A stretch of DNA of 64,000 nucleotides, taken from positions 1,170,025 to 1,234,024 of the forward strand of contig CAJNDS010000001.1 of NCBI GenBank assembly GCA_905221605.1, read 5' to 3'. The translations under genes and the position numbers were made by a program. Positions 20,344 through 33,400 of the stretch are shown here, piece after piece. The notes beneath the pieces are model-generated. The model was given only the letters and a program-made list of their open reading frames with translations. It made no database searches and was not told the DNA's origin. This DNA is from Symbiodinium natans (Eukaryota > Sar > Dinophyceae > Suessiales > Symbiodiniaceae). The stretch's first letter is position 1, and the number at the start of each line of letters is the position of its first letter.

Positions 20344-23300
20344 CTCTTATTGAATAGGGTTTAGGGTTTAGGGTTTAGGGTTTAGGGTTTAGGGTTTAGG
20401 GTTTAGGGTTTAGGGTTTAGGGTTTAGGGTTTAGGGTTTAGGGTTTAGGGTTCAGGGTTCAGGGTTGAGGGTTTAGGGTTTAGGGTTTAGGGTTTAGGGT
20501 TTAGGGTTTAGGGTCTAGGGTTTAGGGTTTAGGGTTTAGGGTTTGGGGTTGAGGGTTTAGGGTTTAGGGTTTAGGGTTTACGGTTTAGGGTCTAGGGTTG
20601 TCGGGTTGTCGGGTTTCGGGTTTAGGGTTTAGGGTTTAGGGTTTAGGGTTTCGTGTGGGGTTCGGGGTTTGGGGTTTGGGGTTCGGGGTTTGGGGCCATC
20701 ATGGCCCCTTTGGGGGGCCCTTTATCATGGCAAAGTCTGGCTTTCTGAGGATTATACAGGGGATTCAGGGCAAAAGACTTAAAAAATTATGTTCAACCCT
20801 ACCCCTGGTTTGGGGTTGAGGGGTTGAGGGGTTTGTCGGGCCTATGAGCCCATAAGGCTTAGGGCTTTCGGGAGACTAGGGCTTGGGCTCATGAAGGCGG
20901 TTGGGAGCTTAGGGTTTAGGAGTTTCGAACCCTAAACCCTAAACCCTAAACCCTAAACCCTAAACCCTAAACCCTAAACCCTAAACCCTAAACCCTAAAC
21001 CCTAAACCCTAAACCCTAAACCCTAAACCCTAAACCCTAAACCCTAAACCCTAAACTAAACCCTAAACCCTAAATAGGAGCTAGAGTCCATAGAAGTGGC
21101 CGACATCAGGCCCGAAAGGTAACGCGCCCTTTCCATCGGGGTTTTGAGTTTTGGGGAGCAAACCCTAAACACCCCAAGACCAGCCCGCAGGGAAAGGTTT
21201 TAGGGTTTAGGGTTTAGGGTTTAGGGTTTAGGGTTTAGGGTTTTAGGGGGGGTCTTAGTGCGGCGCTTCTGAGTTTGTCTTCTGAAGCGGGCATAGACTT
21301 GAAAGGGCCGGGGGGGAGGGAGGAGGTTGAGGGTCTGGGGTTTGGGGCCTGGAGCTGAGTTTAGGGTTTAGGGTTTAGGGTTTAGGGTTTTTGGGGTTTT
21401 GGGGTTTAGGGTTAGGGTTTAGGGTTTACGTTTCGGGTTTCGGGTTTCGGGTTTATTAGGGTTGAGGGTTGAGGGTCTGGGGTTTGGGGCCTGGAGCTGA
21501 GTGTAGGTGTTTAGGTTTGGGGTTTGGGATTTACAGTCTGCGTTCCGACGGGAAAAGATCCAATCTCTAATGAGGAGCTCAAAAGTGTCAATGAAACCTG
21601 CCCCCTAAACCCTGAACCCCAAACCCCAAACCCAAAACCCTAAACCCAAAACCCTAAACCCTAACCGCGAAGCAGAACGGCCTGGGCAGGGGCAGTGCGT
21701 GGGCGTGGGGGGAGGGGCATGTTTGGATTGGGGTTGGAGTGGTGCAGGTGGGCTCTTGGGGGTCCAGGGTTTAGGGTTTGGGGTTTAGGGTTGAGGGTTT
21801 AGGGCTCAGGGTGCTTCCTAACCCAGTTATGGCTGTACTAATAACCCAACTTAAAGGGGCTTATATGTGGGTAATAACTACACTTAAAGTATCGTGGGTT
21901 ACCCTAAACCCTAAACCCTAAACCCTAAACCCTAAACCCTAAACCCTAAACCCTAAACCCTAAGCCCTAAGCCCTAAACCCTAAACCCTAAACCCTAAAC
22001 CCCAAAAACCCTAAACCCTAAACTAGCGACCCTGAACCTCCAAGTAGCGCGAGCCTGCATCATCTGAGGATTCTGCAGCATGGCCTGGCTGGTGTAGGTT
22101 TACGGCTCGATGTGCTACGAGGCACGTCTCTGAACCCTAAACCCTAAACCCCCTAAACCCCCTAAACCCCCTAAGCCCCCTAAGCCCCCTAAGCCCCCTA
22201 AACCCCCTAAACCCCCTAAACCCCCTAAACCCCCCAAACCCCCTAAACCCCCTAAACCCCCTAAACCCCCTAAACCCCCTAAACCCCCTAAACCCCCTAA
22301 ACCCCCGAAACCCCCTTTTCAACTGACCCAAGCCCGCAAATTACCTGCAAGAGTGGCTTGCAAACCCCTCGCAAGGATGAACCCCAGCCTACCCACACCC
22401 CATCCTACCATTTGCGTTAGAACCCTCCCCCCCCACCCCCCCAAAAAAAAAACACAAATAATCATCTGTATATATATATATAGAAAATATGCGTCCTTAG
22501 AAAGGCCACATAGGGATTTTGATCTTAGATGTTGGGGTTCTGAAGCAAGTGTTAGTAGTTGATCCCTGATCAGGGCTTGTCAGGTGCACGGTTGCCCAAC
22601 TAGGCCTCCCGGCCACTGTGGTCTTTGGGTTTAGGGTTTTGGGTTAGGGTGTCTTGGGTTAGGGTGTTTTGGGTTTAGGGTTTAGGGTTTGGGGTTTAGG
22701 GTTTAGGGTTTAGGGGTTTAGGGTTAAGGGTTAAGGGTTAAGGGTTAAGGGTTAAGGGTTAAGGGTTTAGGGTTTAGGGTTTAGGGTTTAGGGTTTAGGG
22801 TTTAGGGTTTAGGGTTTAGGCGCTGGGGTTTAGCGTTTAGGGTTCAGGGCTCAGGGTTTAGGGCTTAGGGTTTGATTTCAATCCCCAAGCCCTTAACCCG
22901 GAACCCTGGACCGTCAACTGTGGCCGGGTGCACTGTCATGGGGTTTGGCGGGGCGGCGCCTGCTGTTGGGGCCTCACCGAGCCGTTTTAGGGTTTGTGGT
23001 TTGGGGTTTAGGGTTTAGGGTTTAGGGTTTAGGGTTTAGGGCTTAGGGCTTAGGGTTTAGGAGGCTTGCGGTTTGGGGCCTTTAGCTTGGTATTCTTAGC
23101 GTTGAGTCTTGGGGTTAAGAAGTGCAGCCGGCCTTTCTGCAGATTGCGTGGTGTCGGCTAGGTGAAGATTAGGGTTTCTAGGGCTTAAGCTTCAGAAGTC
23201 TTCTGGAGGGTTTAAGACGTTTGGGCCCTTAGGGTTCTGGATTTAATATAGGGGCCTGAATAATTAGAACAGGGTTTTGGGGGATTATTTTGGTATTCTT

Positions 23301-26300
23301 ACAAAGGGGCCCTAAGGGAATACCATTAGTAATTATTCCGACCCCTATATTAGGGGTTTCGGGTTCCGGGTTTGCGGCGCAGTGGGTACGTAGGCTATAT
23401 ACCCAACCCTAAACCCTACACCCTAAACCCTAAACCCCAAAGCCCAAAGCTCAAAGCCCAAAAGAGGTGCTCATGGAGCACACCGGTACACTCCATTAAT
23501 CCTGAACCCTCATCCCTAAAACCTAAACCCTAAACCCCAAAACCCTAAGCCCTAAACCCTAAAACCTCACCCTAAACCCTCTCTTCATATTATATATATA
23601 TATATATATAAGTAAATTCGTCGCTTTAGGCAAATCCTTCATCGATTTAGGCAAACCCTTCGTCGATTTAGGCATGCCCTTCGTCGATTTAGGCAAGTTC
23701 TTCGTCGATTTAGACATGTCCTTCGTCGATTTAGGCAAGTTCTTCGTCGATTTAGGCAAATGGGTCAAATGTGTTTGGTGCGAGGGTGGGGTGGGGAGCC
23801 TCCCCGGGGTCCCAAAAATTATTCTGGGATCTAATGTTAAGGGTTCAGGAAGCTCATGTTTTTGATTTTCTTCACTTTTCTTGGGTTTTTATCGTTTTGT
23901 TTCTTTTGGGTACCTTGGGGAGCTTCTGGGGGCCTCCTTGAGCTTCTGGGAGCCTCCCCGGGGTCCCAGAAATTCTTCTGGGGTAAAAAAATGTTAAGGG
24001 TTCAGGAATCTCATTTGTTTTTCTTGACTTCCCTGGTTTGTTTTATTAGCAATTCTTCTAAGGTCTAATGTTAGGGGGTTTAGGAATCTCAGTTTCTTGA
24101 GTTTCTTCACTTTTCTTGGGTTCTTATCGTTTTGCTTCTGTTGGGTGCCTTGGGGAGCTCCTGGAGTTTCTGGGAGTGTTCCCGGAGTCCCAAAAAAAAT
24201 TCTGGGGTCTACGGTCTACTGTCAAAAGGTTTAGGGGTCTCAATGTTTTTGTTTTTTCGTCTTCTTGGTTTTCCCTTATCGCATGTCTTTCGGGAGCTTT
24301 GGAGAGCTTCTGGAGCAAATGGGTGTGAAGCGAGGGTTTAGGAAAAGCTGGGCACGATAAAAAAAAGAATGTATATTTTCGTATTGTTATGGGACCCTCT
24401 GGGCGGGTGGGGTTTTTGCTAATTGCCCGAACCCCTCTAAACTAGTAGTGTCCTGGCCCTGCCAATCTAAACCCTAAACTCTGAACCCTGAACCCTGAAC
24501 CCTGAACCCTCCACCCTAAACCCCCTGAACCCTACGCCACTGCAAAGCATGGACGGGGGGTGGGCTTCATCTGGGTTTTGGGGTTTAGGGAGGGTTTACA
24601 ATCCTCAGCCCTTCAGTTCAAAACCCTAAACCCTAAACCCTAAACCGTATAAACTACAAACCCTAAACCCTGAAAGACTTAGAACCCCCAAACCCTAAAC
24701 CCTCAACCCTCTAAATTCCCGAAACTCGTAAACCCATAAACCCTAAACCCTAGAGCCTTAGACCCTATGAACCCCTAAAAACCCCTAAGCCCTCAAACCC
24801 AAAAGTATAGAATCTCCTGAAACCCCAAACCCCTGAACCCCTTGACCCAAAATGTAGCACTAAACCTAATCCCCTAAAATCCCCTCAACCTCTAGAATTC
24901 CCTAATCCCCTAAGCCCCTAAAATCCTCAAATCCCCGAAACCCCTACACCCCTAACATCGCCTAATCCCCTGAACCTCTAAACCCCTAATCCCCTACAAA
25001 CCCCTAAACTGAACCCCTAAACTAAACCCCTACACCTCCAAACCCCTACACCTACACCCCAGAATCCCCTCTTCCCCTAAACCCTAAACCTCTTAATCCC
25101 TCAACCCCTACAATCCCCTAATCCCCTCAACCCCTAAACCCTGAACCCATGAAGCGCTACACCCCTACACCCCAAACCCCCAAAAAGCCCCTAAAACCTA
25201 ACCCTACACCCCAGACCCTAAACCCTAAACCCGAAACCTTAAACCCTTCACCCTAAACCCTAAACCCTAAACCCGAAACCCTAAACCCCAAGTCCCCACT
25301 AAAGTCCCCCTCTTCGTTTCGAGTGCCCAGCCCCGGGGGCTGTCGGCGCTGTCGGCGCTGCGGGCGCCGTGGGCGCGACGCCGGGCACTGGCGTCGCGCC
25401 TGGGGCCTGGGGGTTTAGGGTTTAGGGTTTGGGGTTTAGGGTTTAGGGTTTAGGGTTTAGGGTTTGGGGTTTAGGGTTTAGGGTTTAGGGTTTAGGGTTT
25501 AGGGTTTAGGGTTTAGGGTTCAGGCTACATCTAACCGAGTTAGGGGACTTAGGGGCTTCTAAGTACAGCTAGAAGTAGGGTTGCAAGTACCCATGAACCT
25601 CCAGGGAAATATCTAAATCAACCCTGGACCAAAAACTGCTGGAAATCTAACCCCAAACCCTATACCCTAAACCCTAAACCCTAAACCCTCCCTAAACCCT
25701 CCCTAAACCCTAAACCCTAAACCAAAAAACCCTAAACCAAAAAAACCCTAAACCCTAAACCCTAAACCCTAGACCCTAGACCCTAGACCCTAAACCCTAA
25801 ACCCTCGACCCTAAACCCTAAACTAAATCCTAAACCCTAAACCCTCAACCCTCAATTCAAAACCCTAAACTAGTTCATGGTTGGGATTGTACAAACAATT
25901 TAAGTTTATATTCCTTATCAACCCATTCTGCTTAGGGGGTCGAGGCCCCTAAAACCCTAAAAAACCCTAAAACCCTAAACCCCTAAAACCCCAAAACCCT
26001 GAAACCCTAGCCCGTTTATGCTTAGAGAGGCTTCGGGGGTCTGCAGGGGACCGCGCCGGCCCAGTCTCCGGCGTGGCCCCAGGCGTGGCCCCGGGCATGA
26101 CGCCCGCGCCGGGCAGACCTCTCCAGGGTCGAAGGCTGCGGGCTTCTAGGGTCTAGGGTCTAGGGTGGTCTAGGGTCTAGGGTCTAGGGTCTAGGGTCTA
26201 GGAGGGTCTAGGGTCTTCTAGGGTTTAGGGTTTAGGGTTTAGGGTTTAGGGTTTTAGGGTTTTAGGGTTTAGGGTTAGGGTTTTGGGTTTCGGGCTTAGG

Positions 26301-27364
26301 GTGTAGGGTTTAGGGTTTAGGGTTAGGGTTTTGGGTTTCGGGTTTAGGATTTAGGGTTTAGGGTTTGGGGTTCAAGGGGGGTTGGGGTTGGTGGGTAACT
26401 TAGGGTTCCGAGGGTCGTGAATCACATGAAGGTGTGACAGCTTGGATTCCCAAAAGGGCACCCAATAGATACACTCACCTGGGGGGGGGGGGGGGTGACG
26501 TTTCGGATGTTGGGGGGACTTTAGTAGGGTCCTCATCATAATAGGAATCTCATTGTTTGGGATATTTGAGGACCTATACTGGGGGATCCCTAACCCCACC
26601 TAATTATTCAGGAGGAACCCTATATGCACTCGCCAATACAAGTAACATAGACCCTGCTTCTGATGGCACCTAGACCCTAAACCCTAAACCCCAAACCCTA
26701 AACCCTAAACCCTGGACCCTGAACCCTAAACCCTAAACCCTAAACCCTAAGCCCTAAACCCTAAATGGCACCTCCAGCTCCACCAAGGCCCATCGCCGCC
26801 TGCTCGGAGGCTCGTGGGGATTGGGAATCAGGGCGCCCAGGCTCTCGTCACGCCCAGGGTCTTGGTGTCAGGTCATAGGGTTTAGGGTTTAGGGTTTAGG
26901 GTTTAGGGTTTAGGGTTTAGGGTTTAGGGTCTAGGGTCTAGGGTTTAGGGTTTAGGGTTTAGGCTTTAGGGTTTAGGGTTTAGGGTTTAGGGTTTAGGGT
27001 TTGGGGTGTAGAGTGTAGGGTGTGGGGTGTAGTTCTTGGGGCTTAGGATATCGGGTTTAGGGAATTGGGTAATTCTGAAATACGGGATCCCAGGAATAAC
27101 TCGGTAGAAAAGGGGGGGAGCCATTTAAGGGGCTGCTCTGGGTCCCAGTGCAGGGTAGAGGGTATATAGGGTTTGGAGTTTCGGGTTTAGGGTTTAGGGT
27201 TTGGAGTTTAGGGTGTTGAGGGTTTAGGGTTTGGGGTACTGAAGCACAAACCCCAAGATCCAAAAGACTCATAATTCCCGATGGAGGGCTGACCCTTCCT
27301 TCGGCCCGAAACCCTCAAAAGCCTCAATCCTGTGCCTAAGCTGTTTCGGAAAAGGGCACCCAAC

Positions 27365-27396
<32 letters not shown>

Positions 27397-27421
27397 TTAT
27401 CTATTTATCTATTTATTTATC

Positions 27422-27456
<35 letters not shown>

Positions 27457-30400
27457 GTACATATACATATACACTTAACTAGAAACCCTCAACCCTGCTG
27501 TAGACCAAGTCTATATACTTCGAAGATCATGAGCAGTCCGCGGCTTGGGGTAGTTTAGGGTTTAGATGCAGCTACAAGCAGAGTAGCTAGAGCCATAGCT
27601 GGTTGAGGGTTTGGGGTTAGGGTTGAGGGCTTAGGGGTATGAACCTTGAAGTAGGATCTAAAGCGCCGGGACCTGCATCATCTGCGGGTTCAGCATCGCC
27701 TTGCAACAGATGGAGGGGGGCTTCGGGTTTAAAATTGGGGTTTAGGGTTTACGGTCTGGGGTTTCAGGGTCGAGGGTTAGAGAAGCTAGTGCGTGGGGGA
27801 TTACACTACCCACAAGAAGTTGCATGTTCCTTGCAACGAACCCAAGTAGAACTCAGGTGACTACACTTGGGGGGACTTGTCAGAGGAGTCTGAGCTTCCG
27901 TTGTTCCTAGGCTCAATGGGTCTAAACTCCAAACTTTCTACTGGACCCAGCAGTAACCTAGGAACGAGAAGGGTGCCCTTTTGGGTTTCAACCTCAACCC
28001 AAAAGCAGGGAATACGAGGCCTACTCTGGGTCCTAGTCGCCCTAAACTTAAACTCGAAACCTTAAACCCTAAACCCTAAACCCGACACCCTAAACCCCTA
28101 AACCCCTAAACCCTAAACCCTAACCATATATAGTTTATAGGTACCAAGGACCTCCAAGCGCGCCCTGAAGTTGAAGCTCACCCCCTCTCCAGTCTAGCGC
28201 TACGATTTAGGGTTTAGGGTTTAGGGTTTAGGGTTTAGGGTTTAGGGTTTAGGGTTTAGGGTGTAGGGTTTAGGAGCTAAGGGTTTAGGCTTCTACTTCA
28301 AGGTTCCTGCAACCCCCAAGCTCAGCAAGCAACACATCCTCAACCCTCTGGGGTGTTACGTTTGGCCAGCACTTGCATCCCGGTTGCTTCCGAGGGCTTA
28401 GGGAAACCTTAGTTGTCCAGTACCTAGGGGTTTTAAAGGTTAACCTTTGGGATTTTAAGGGGAATATATTAACCCAAAAAGGTTAAAGGTTGCCTACTCT
28501 ACTACTAAGGAAACCCTAAACCCCCTTCGGACCTTAACCTCTTTTCCCCTCACGCGCGACTTTCAAGGACCTGAACCTTCAACTCTAAACCCTAGACCCT
28601 AGACCCTAAACCCTAAACCCTAAACCCTAAACCCCAAATACATGGGGGCTTGCGGGGCTTGGCCTGGAGGAGCTGAGGGTTCGCGAGCATCTGCTGAAGC
28701 ATGGGGTTGTTCTGAGACATCCTCGGAGTTGAGGGGGTTTAGGGTTTAGGGTTTAGGGTTTAGGGTTTAGGGTTTAGGGTTTAGGGTTTAGGGTTTAGGG
28801 TTTAGGGTTTAGGGTTTAGGGTTCAGGGTTTAGGGTTCAGGGTTCAGGGTTTAGGGTTTAGGGTTTAGGGTTTAGGGTTTAGGGTTTAGGGTTTAGGGTT
28901 TAGGGTTTAGGGTTTAGGGTTTGGGGTTTGGGGTTTAGGGTGTAGGGTTTAGGGTTTAGGGTTTGGGGTTTTAGGGTTTAGGGTTTTAGGGTTTAGGGTT
29001 TTAGGGTTGTAGGGCTTTCTGAGACATCGACGGAGTTGAGGGGTTTTGGGTTTCAGGGTCTTAGGGTTTGGGGCTTAGGTAGGGTTTAGGGTCTAGGGCT
29101 CCAGGGTTTCAGGGTTTAGGGTTGAGGATTTTGGGGTGGAGGCTGCTTCACCGCCGCTCTGCTACCCAGGCGAGTCAAGTGGGGCTTTCCGAAATCAGGG
29201 GTACCTTGTTGGGGTCGACATAAGGGGCCCCCTAATTTTCGTAAACCCCCAGGTATTCTTCAGGGTTTTAGGCTTAGGGCTTAGGGTCTCGGGTATTTAA
29301 AGGCTGGGGGTTCGGGTTTAGGCTTAGGGCTTGGGGTTTTCTGTTTCTGTTCAAGGGTTTGAGGTTTGGGTGTTTGGAGTTCTTCGGGTCTGGGGCCTGG
29401 GGGTTGGGGTGGGTTCAGGTTTTAGGGTTCAGGGTTTAGAGCCTCGGGTTCCGGGTTTGGGTCTGGCGTTCGGGGTTTGGGGTCTAGTGTTTGGGATCTG
29501 GGGTTTATGGGTTGGCGTTTGGGGGGCCTTGGGTTTAAGGGTTTAGGGTTAAGGGTTGAAGGTCATACGGCTTGGGGCAGGTTGGGGGTTTAGTGCGTAG
29601 GAGAGTTTGGGGCGCAAAGGGCCCAAACCCCAAACCCTAAACCCGGCCCTTACAAAGGACCCTAACAGAACAAGAGGATGCTAAGCCAAACAGAACTCTA
29701 AATCCTAAACCCTAAACCCCCAAACGGCCCATCGCTGCCGGCGGTCTGTTGGAGCATCGGGTTGCTCTGGATCATCTGCCTTTGCAATCGCTGAGATGTG
29801 GGGAGGGTTTAGGGTTAAGGTTTAGGGCTTGTAGGGTGTAGGGTTTAGGGTTTAGGGTTTAGGGCTAAGGGCTTAGGGCTTACGGCTTAGGGTCGAGGGC
29901 TTAGGGTTTAGAGTTTGAGGGCTTGGGGGGGGGGGGGGGTTGGGCAATTTAGTTGAGGCTGCTGCTTGCTTTTGGGGTTTGGGGGTGGGGGAGGCGGGGA
30001 GGGCGTTGCGGCCCGAAGCCCTAAACTCTCAACCCTAAACCCTAAACACCCTGGGCCCTGAACCCTAAACCCTAAACCCGAAACCCTAAACCCTAAACCC
30101 TACACCGAATAGCTTTTGGGGGTCTCGGGCGCAGGGAAGGCTACTTCGGGGCGACCACCCCCACCCCGCTTTGGGTGTTAAGTTGGGTTTTGTTTAGGGT
30201 TTAGGGTTTAAGGGTTTAGGGGATTAGGGGATTAAGGGTTTAGGGGTTTAGGAGTTTAGGAGTTTAGGGGTTTGGGGGTTTTGGGGTTTAGGGGTATAGG
30301 GGTTAGGGGTTTAGGGGTTTAGGGGTGTAGGGGTTTAGGGGTTTAGGGGTTCAGGGGTTCAAGGGTTTAGGGCTTAGGGTTGGGATGGTCCCCCTTATGC

Positions 30401-33400
30401 AAATAGTCTATAATCCCTGCCTAGTAAGGACTGTTAGTATGGGGGAACATCCCAGAAGTTAAGGGCCAAGGGTTCACGGTTGAGGGATCAGGGTTTAGGG
30501 TTAGAGCGTGGGGTTCGGGAGGGAGAACTCGGCCCACAATCCCGGACGAACGCGCAAATGAGACCTAGTGCCATATACTATCTCACTGTCTCTGCTTCTG
30601 ATTATTATTCTTCTTCTAGGTGTTTGCATGTGTTTAGGGGTTTAGAGGTTTAGGGCTACGAACCCTCAGCCCCCAAAATGAGAATGATTCCTCGTGCCGG
30701 GCGGCTGTAGCAGTGCTGGGTTCTGCGTGAGATTCTGCAGCATCTGCTGAACCATGGGGTTCCTAGGGCTGCAGGGAGAGGGTTTAGGGTTTAGGGTTTA
30801 GGGCTTAGGGTTTAGGGTTTAGGGTATGGGGTTTGGGGTTTAGGCTTTAGGGCTTAGGGTTTAGGGTTTAGGGATTAGGGTTTAGGGTTTAGGGTTTAGA
30901 GTTTAGGGTTTAGGGTTTAGAGTTTAGGGTTTGGGCCAAACGGTTTTGGGGTTTGGGGTTGGGGGTTGGGGGTTGGGGGTTTGGGGTTTAGGCCTACAAA
31001 TGCTCTGCAAAGCCATCTTGCGTCATCTACACAGGATACAGATGCTATACAGATGCTCTGGAAGCCGTGTCGTGTGAGGAACAGCAACGATAAGCCACAG
31101 AACCTAGAAAACCTGAAACCCTAAACCCTAAACCCTAAACCTAGAAAACCTGAAACCAAACCATAAACCCTCAACCCTACAAGCCGTAAACCCCCAACCC
31201 GAAATCCAACCCCTAGACTCCAACCCCCCCTCCCCCTCCCCCCTAGTTAAGCCCCAAACCCTATCATTAGGGTTTAGGGTTTAGGGTTTAGGGTTTAGGG
31301 TTTAGGGTTTAGGGTTTAGGGCTACTACCCCCTTCCACCCCCCCCCCGCCCCCTGAACCCCCTACACCTCAAGCCTGCAAATCCCTGCAGCACGCGCGTC
31401 TGGAAGAGCTGGGCTGCCATCGCAGGATCGCCCAAACCCTGAGCTTGGCCGAAGTTTAGGGTTTAGGGTTTGGGGATGTTTTGGGGTTTTGGTTTTGGGT
31501 TTAGGATTTCGGGTTTAGATTTCGGGTTTGGGGATTTGGGTTTTTGGGTTTAGGCTTTGGGGTAGGGTTGAGGGTTTAGGGTTTGGGGCGTGTTGACCCT
31601 CCGCCCCACCCCAACCTCCCCCCCACCCCCACCCCCCCACCCCTCCCTCCCCACCCACAAAGCGACGCCTAAACCCTGAACCGCAAACCCAAACCACCAA
31701 ACCCCAAACCCTACACCTGTTCTCCTGCGGCTTGAGCCGGAGGCTCTTAAATTTAAGGGTTTAGACGTTTAAACCCCTCCCCCTAAACCCCTAAACCCCC
31801 TAAACCCCCTAAACCCCTAAACCCTAAAACCCTAAAACCCTAAAACCCTAAAACCCTAAAACCCTAAAACCCTAAAACCCTAAAACCCTAAAACCCTAAA
31901 ACCCTAAAACCCTAAAACCCTATCGGGTTTTGGGGGGTTTTAGGAGCTGGGGTTTAAGGGTTAAGGTCTTAGACGGCTCAAAGGCCTCAGGGTACCGGGC
32001 AACCGCATGGCATGGAATGGCGCTGTCGGGTCTAGGGCTCAAGATTATCCAAGATTGTCTATGGTTCTGGGGTTTAGGGTTTAGGGTTTAGGGTTTAGGG
32101 TTTAGGGTTTAGGGTTTAGGGTTTAGGGTTTAGGGTTTAGGGTTTAGGGTTTAGGGTTTAGGGAGGGCCCTGCATGATCCTTAAAAGGGTATATGTTATA
32201 CATAGGGCCCTCATTCCCTCATTCCGTCCGAAGAACCCGGGGGAGTGTACCCAGAACTCAGGCGCACTTAGAACCCCCACAAACGCAATTCCCCAAAATA
32301 GGGGAACCTGGCCATTCCCCAAAATACCATATTCCTCCTAGGGAAACCTCTATCGCTGCCGCGTCCCCACTAAACGTAACGTCACTGAGTAACCTTATAC
32401 GGTCCTTACTGCAGGGGGGGGGGGCGGGGGTCGACGGGGTAGGTACCTACGGAAGCTTAGGGAGCCTTAGGGAGTCTTAGGGAGTCGTGGGAAATTAGGG
32501 AACCTTGGGTCACACACCCCCCTTGAACCCCCTCCCATAAGAACCCTATCATAACTATCAGGGTTCAGGTTTTTCAGGGCAGTTTACAACGCCTCTGGAC
32601 CTTCAAGTGCATTCCCATGCCAAGCTATGCACATGCTAGATTACTTTGACCCTGACCCACACTGCACCTCAAGTCAAGTGCAGGTGCCATGTACTTGAAG
32701 AACCCTGAACCCTAAACCCTACACCCTAAACCCTAAACCCTAAACCCTAAACCCTAAACCCTAAACCCTAAACTCCTTACCTAGGCCATTGTTGGCCGAG
32801 ACGCGGCCGGTCTGTTCGCGCCTGTGCGCATATGACTCGCTCCGAAGGCTTTAGGAAAATAAGGGGGTTTAGGGTTTAGGGTTTAGGGTTTAGGGTTTAG
32901 GGTTTAGGGTTTAGGGTTTAGGGTTTAGGGTTTAGGGCTTAGGAAATCATCTAGGGGTTCTACCTTGGACCCTTAAGGCTGCTTGGGGGTCCCTTTTTAA
33001 GGATCCCTAAGGGTATAGGAAACAGAGGTTTAGGGTTTAGGGTTTAGGGTTTAGGGTTTAGGGTTTAGGGTTTAGGGTTTAGGGTTTAGGGTTTAGGGTT
33101 TAGGGTTTAGGGTTTAGGGTTTAGGGTTTTGGTGAGTGTATACATAAGGTTCCGTTTTAGTAGTGGTGAGTGTATATACTCGGTGTCCTTTTGGAGATGG
33201 AAGACATATGAACCCTACTTCATGTAAGGGCCAGATGAGGAGAATCTTCAGGGGAGCCTGTAGGGGTACAACCTTAGGGGTACTGTGGCTTTAAGTACCC
33301 ATGAACCCCCTAAACAAAACCCTAAACCCTAAACCCTAACCCTAAACCCTAAATCCTAAACCTTAAAGGGGGTCTTCATCCCTTGTGTCCTGTAAATCCC

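Noticed and set aside
22137-22331. Collagen-like GFRGFRG frame
   Set aside because: Pure translation of the CCCCCTAAA array.
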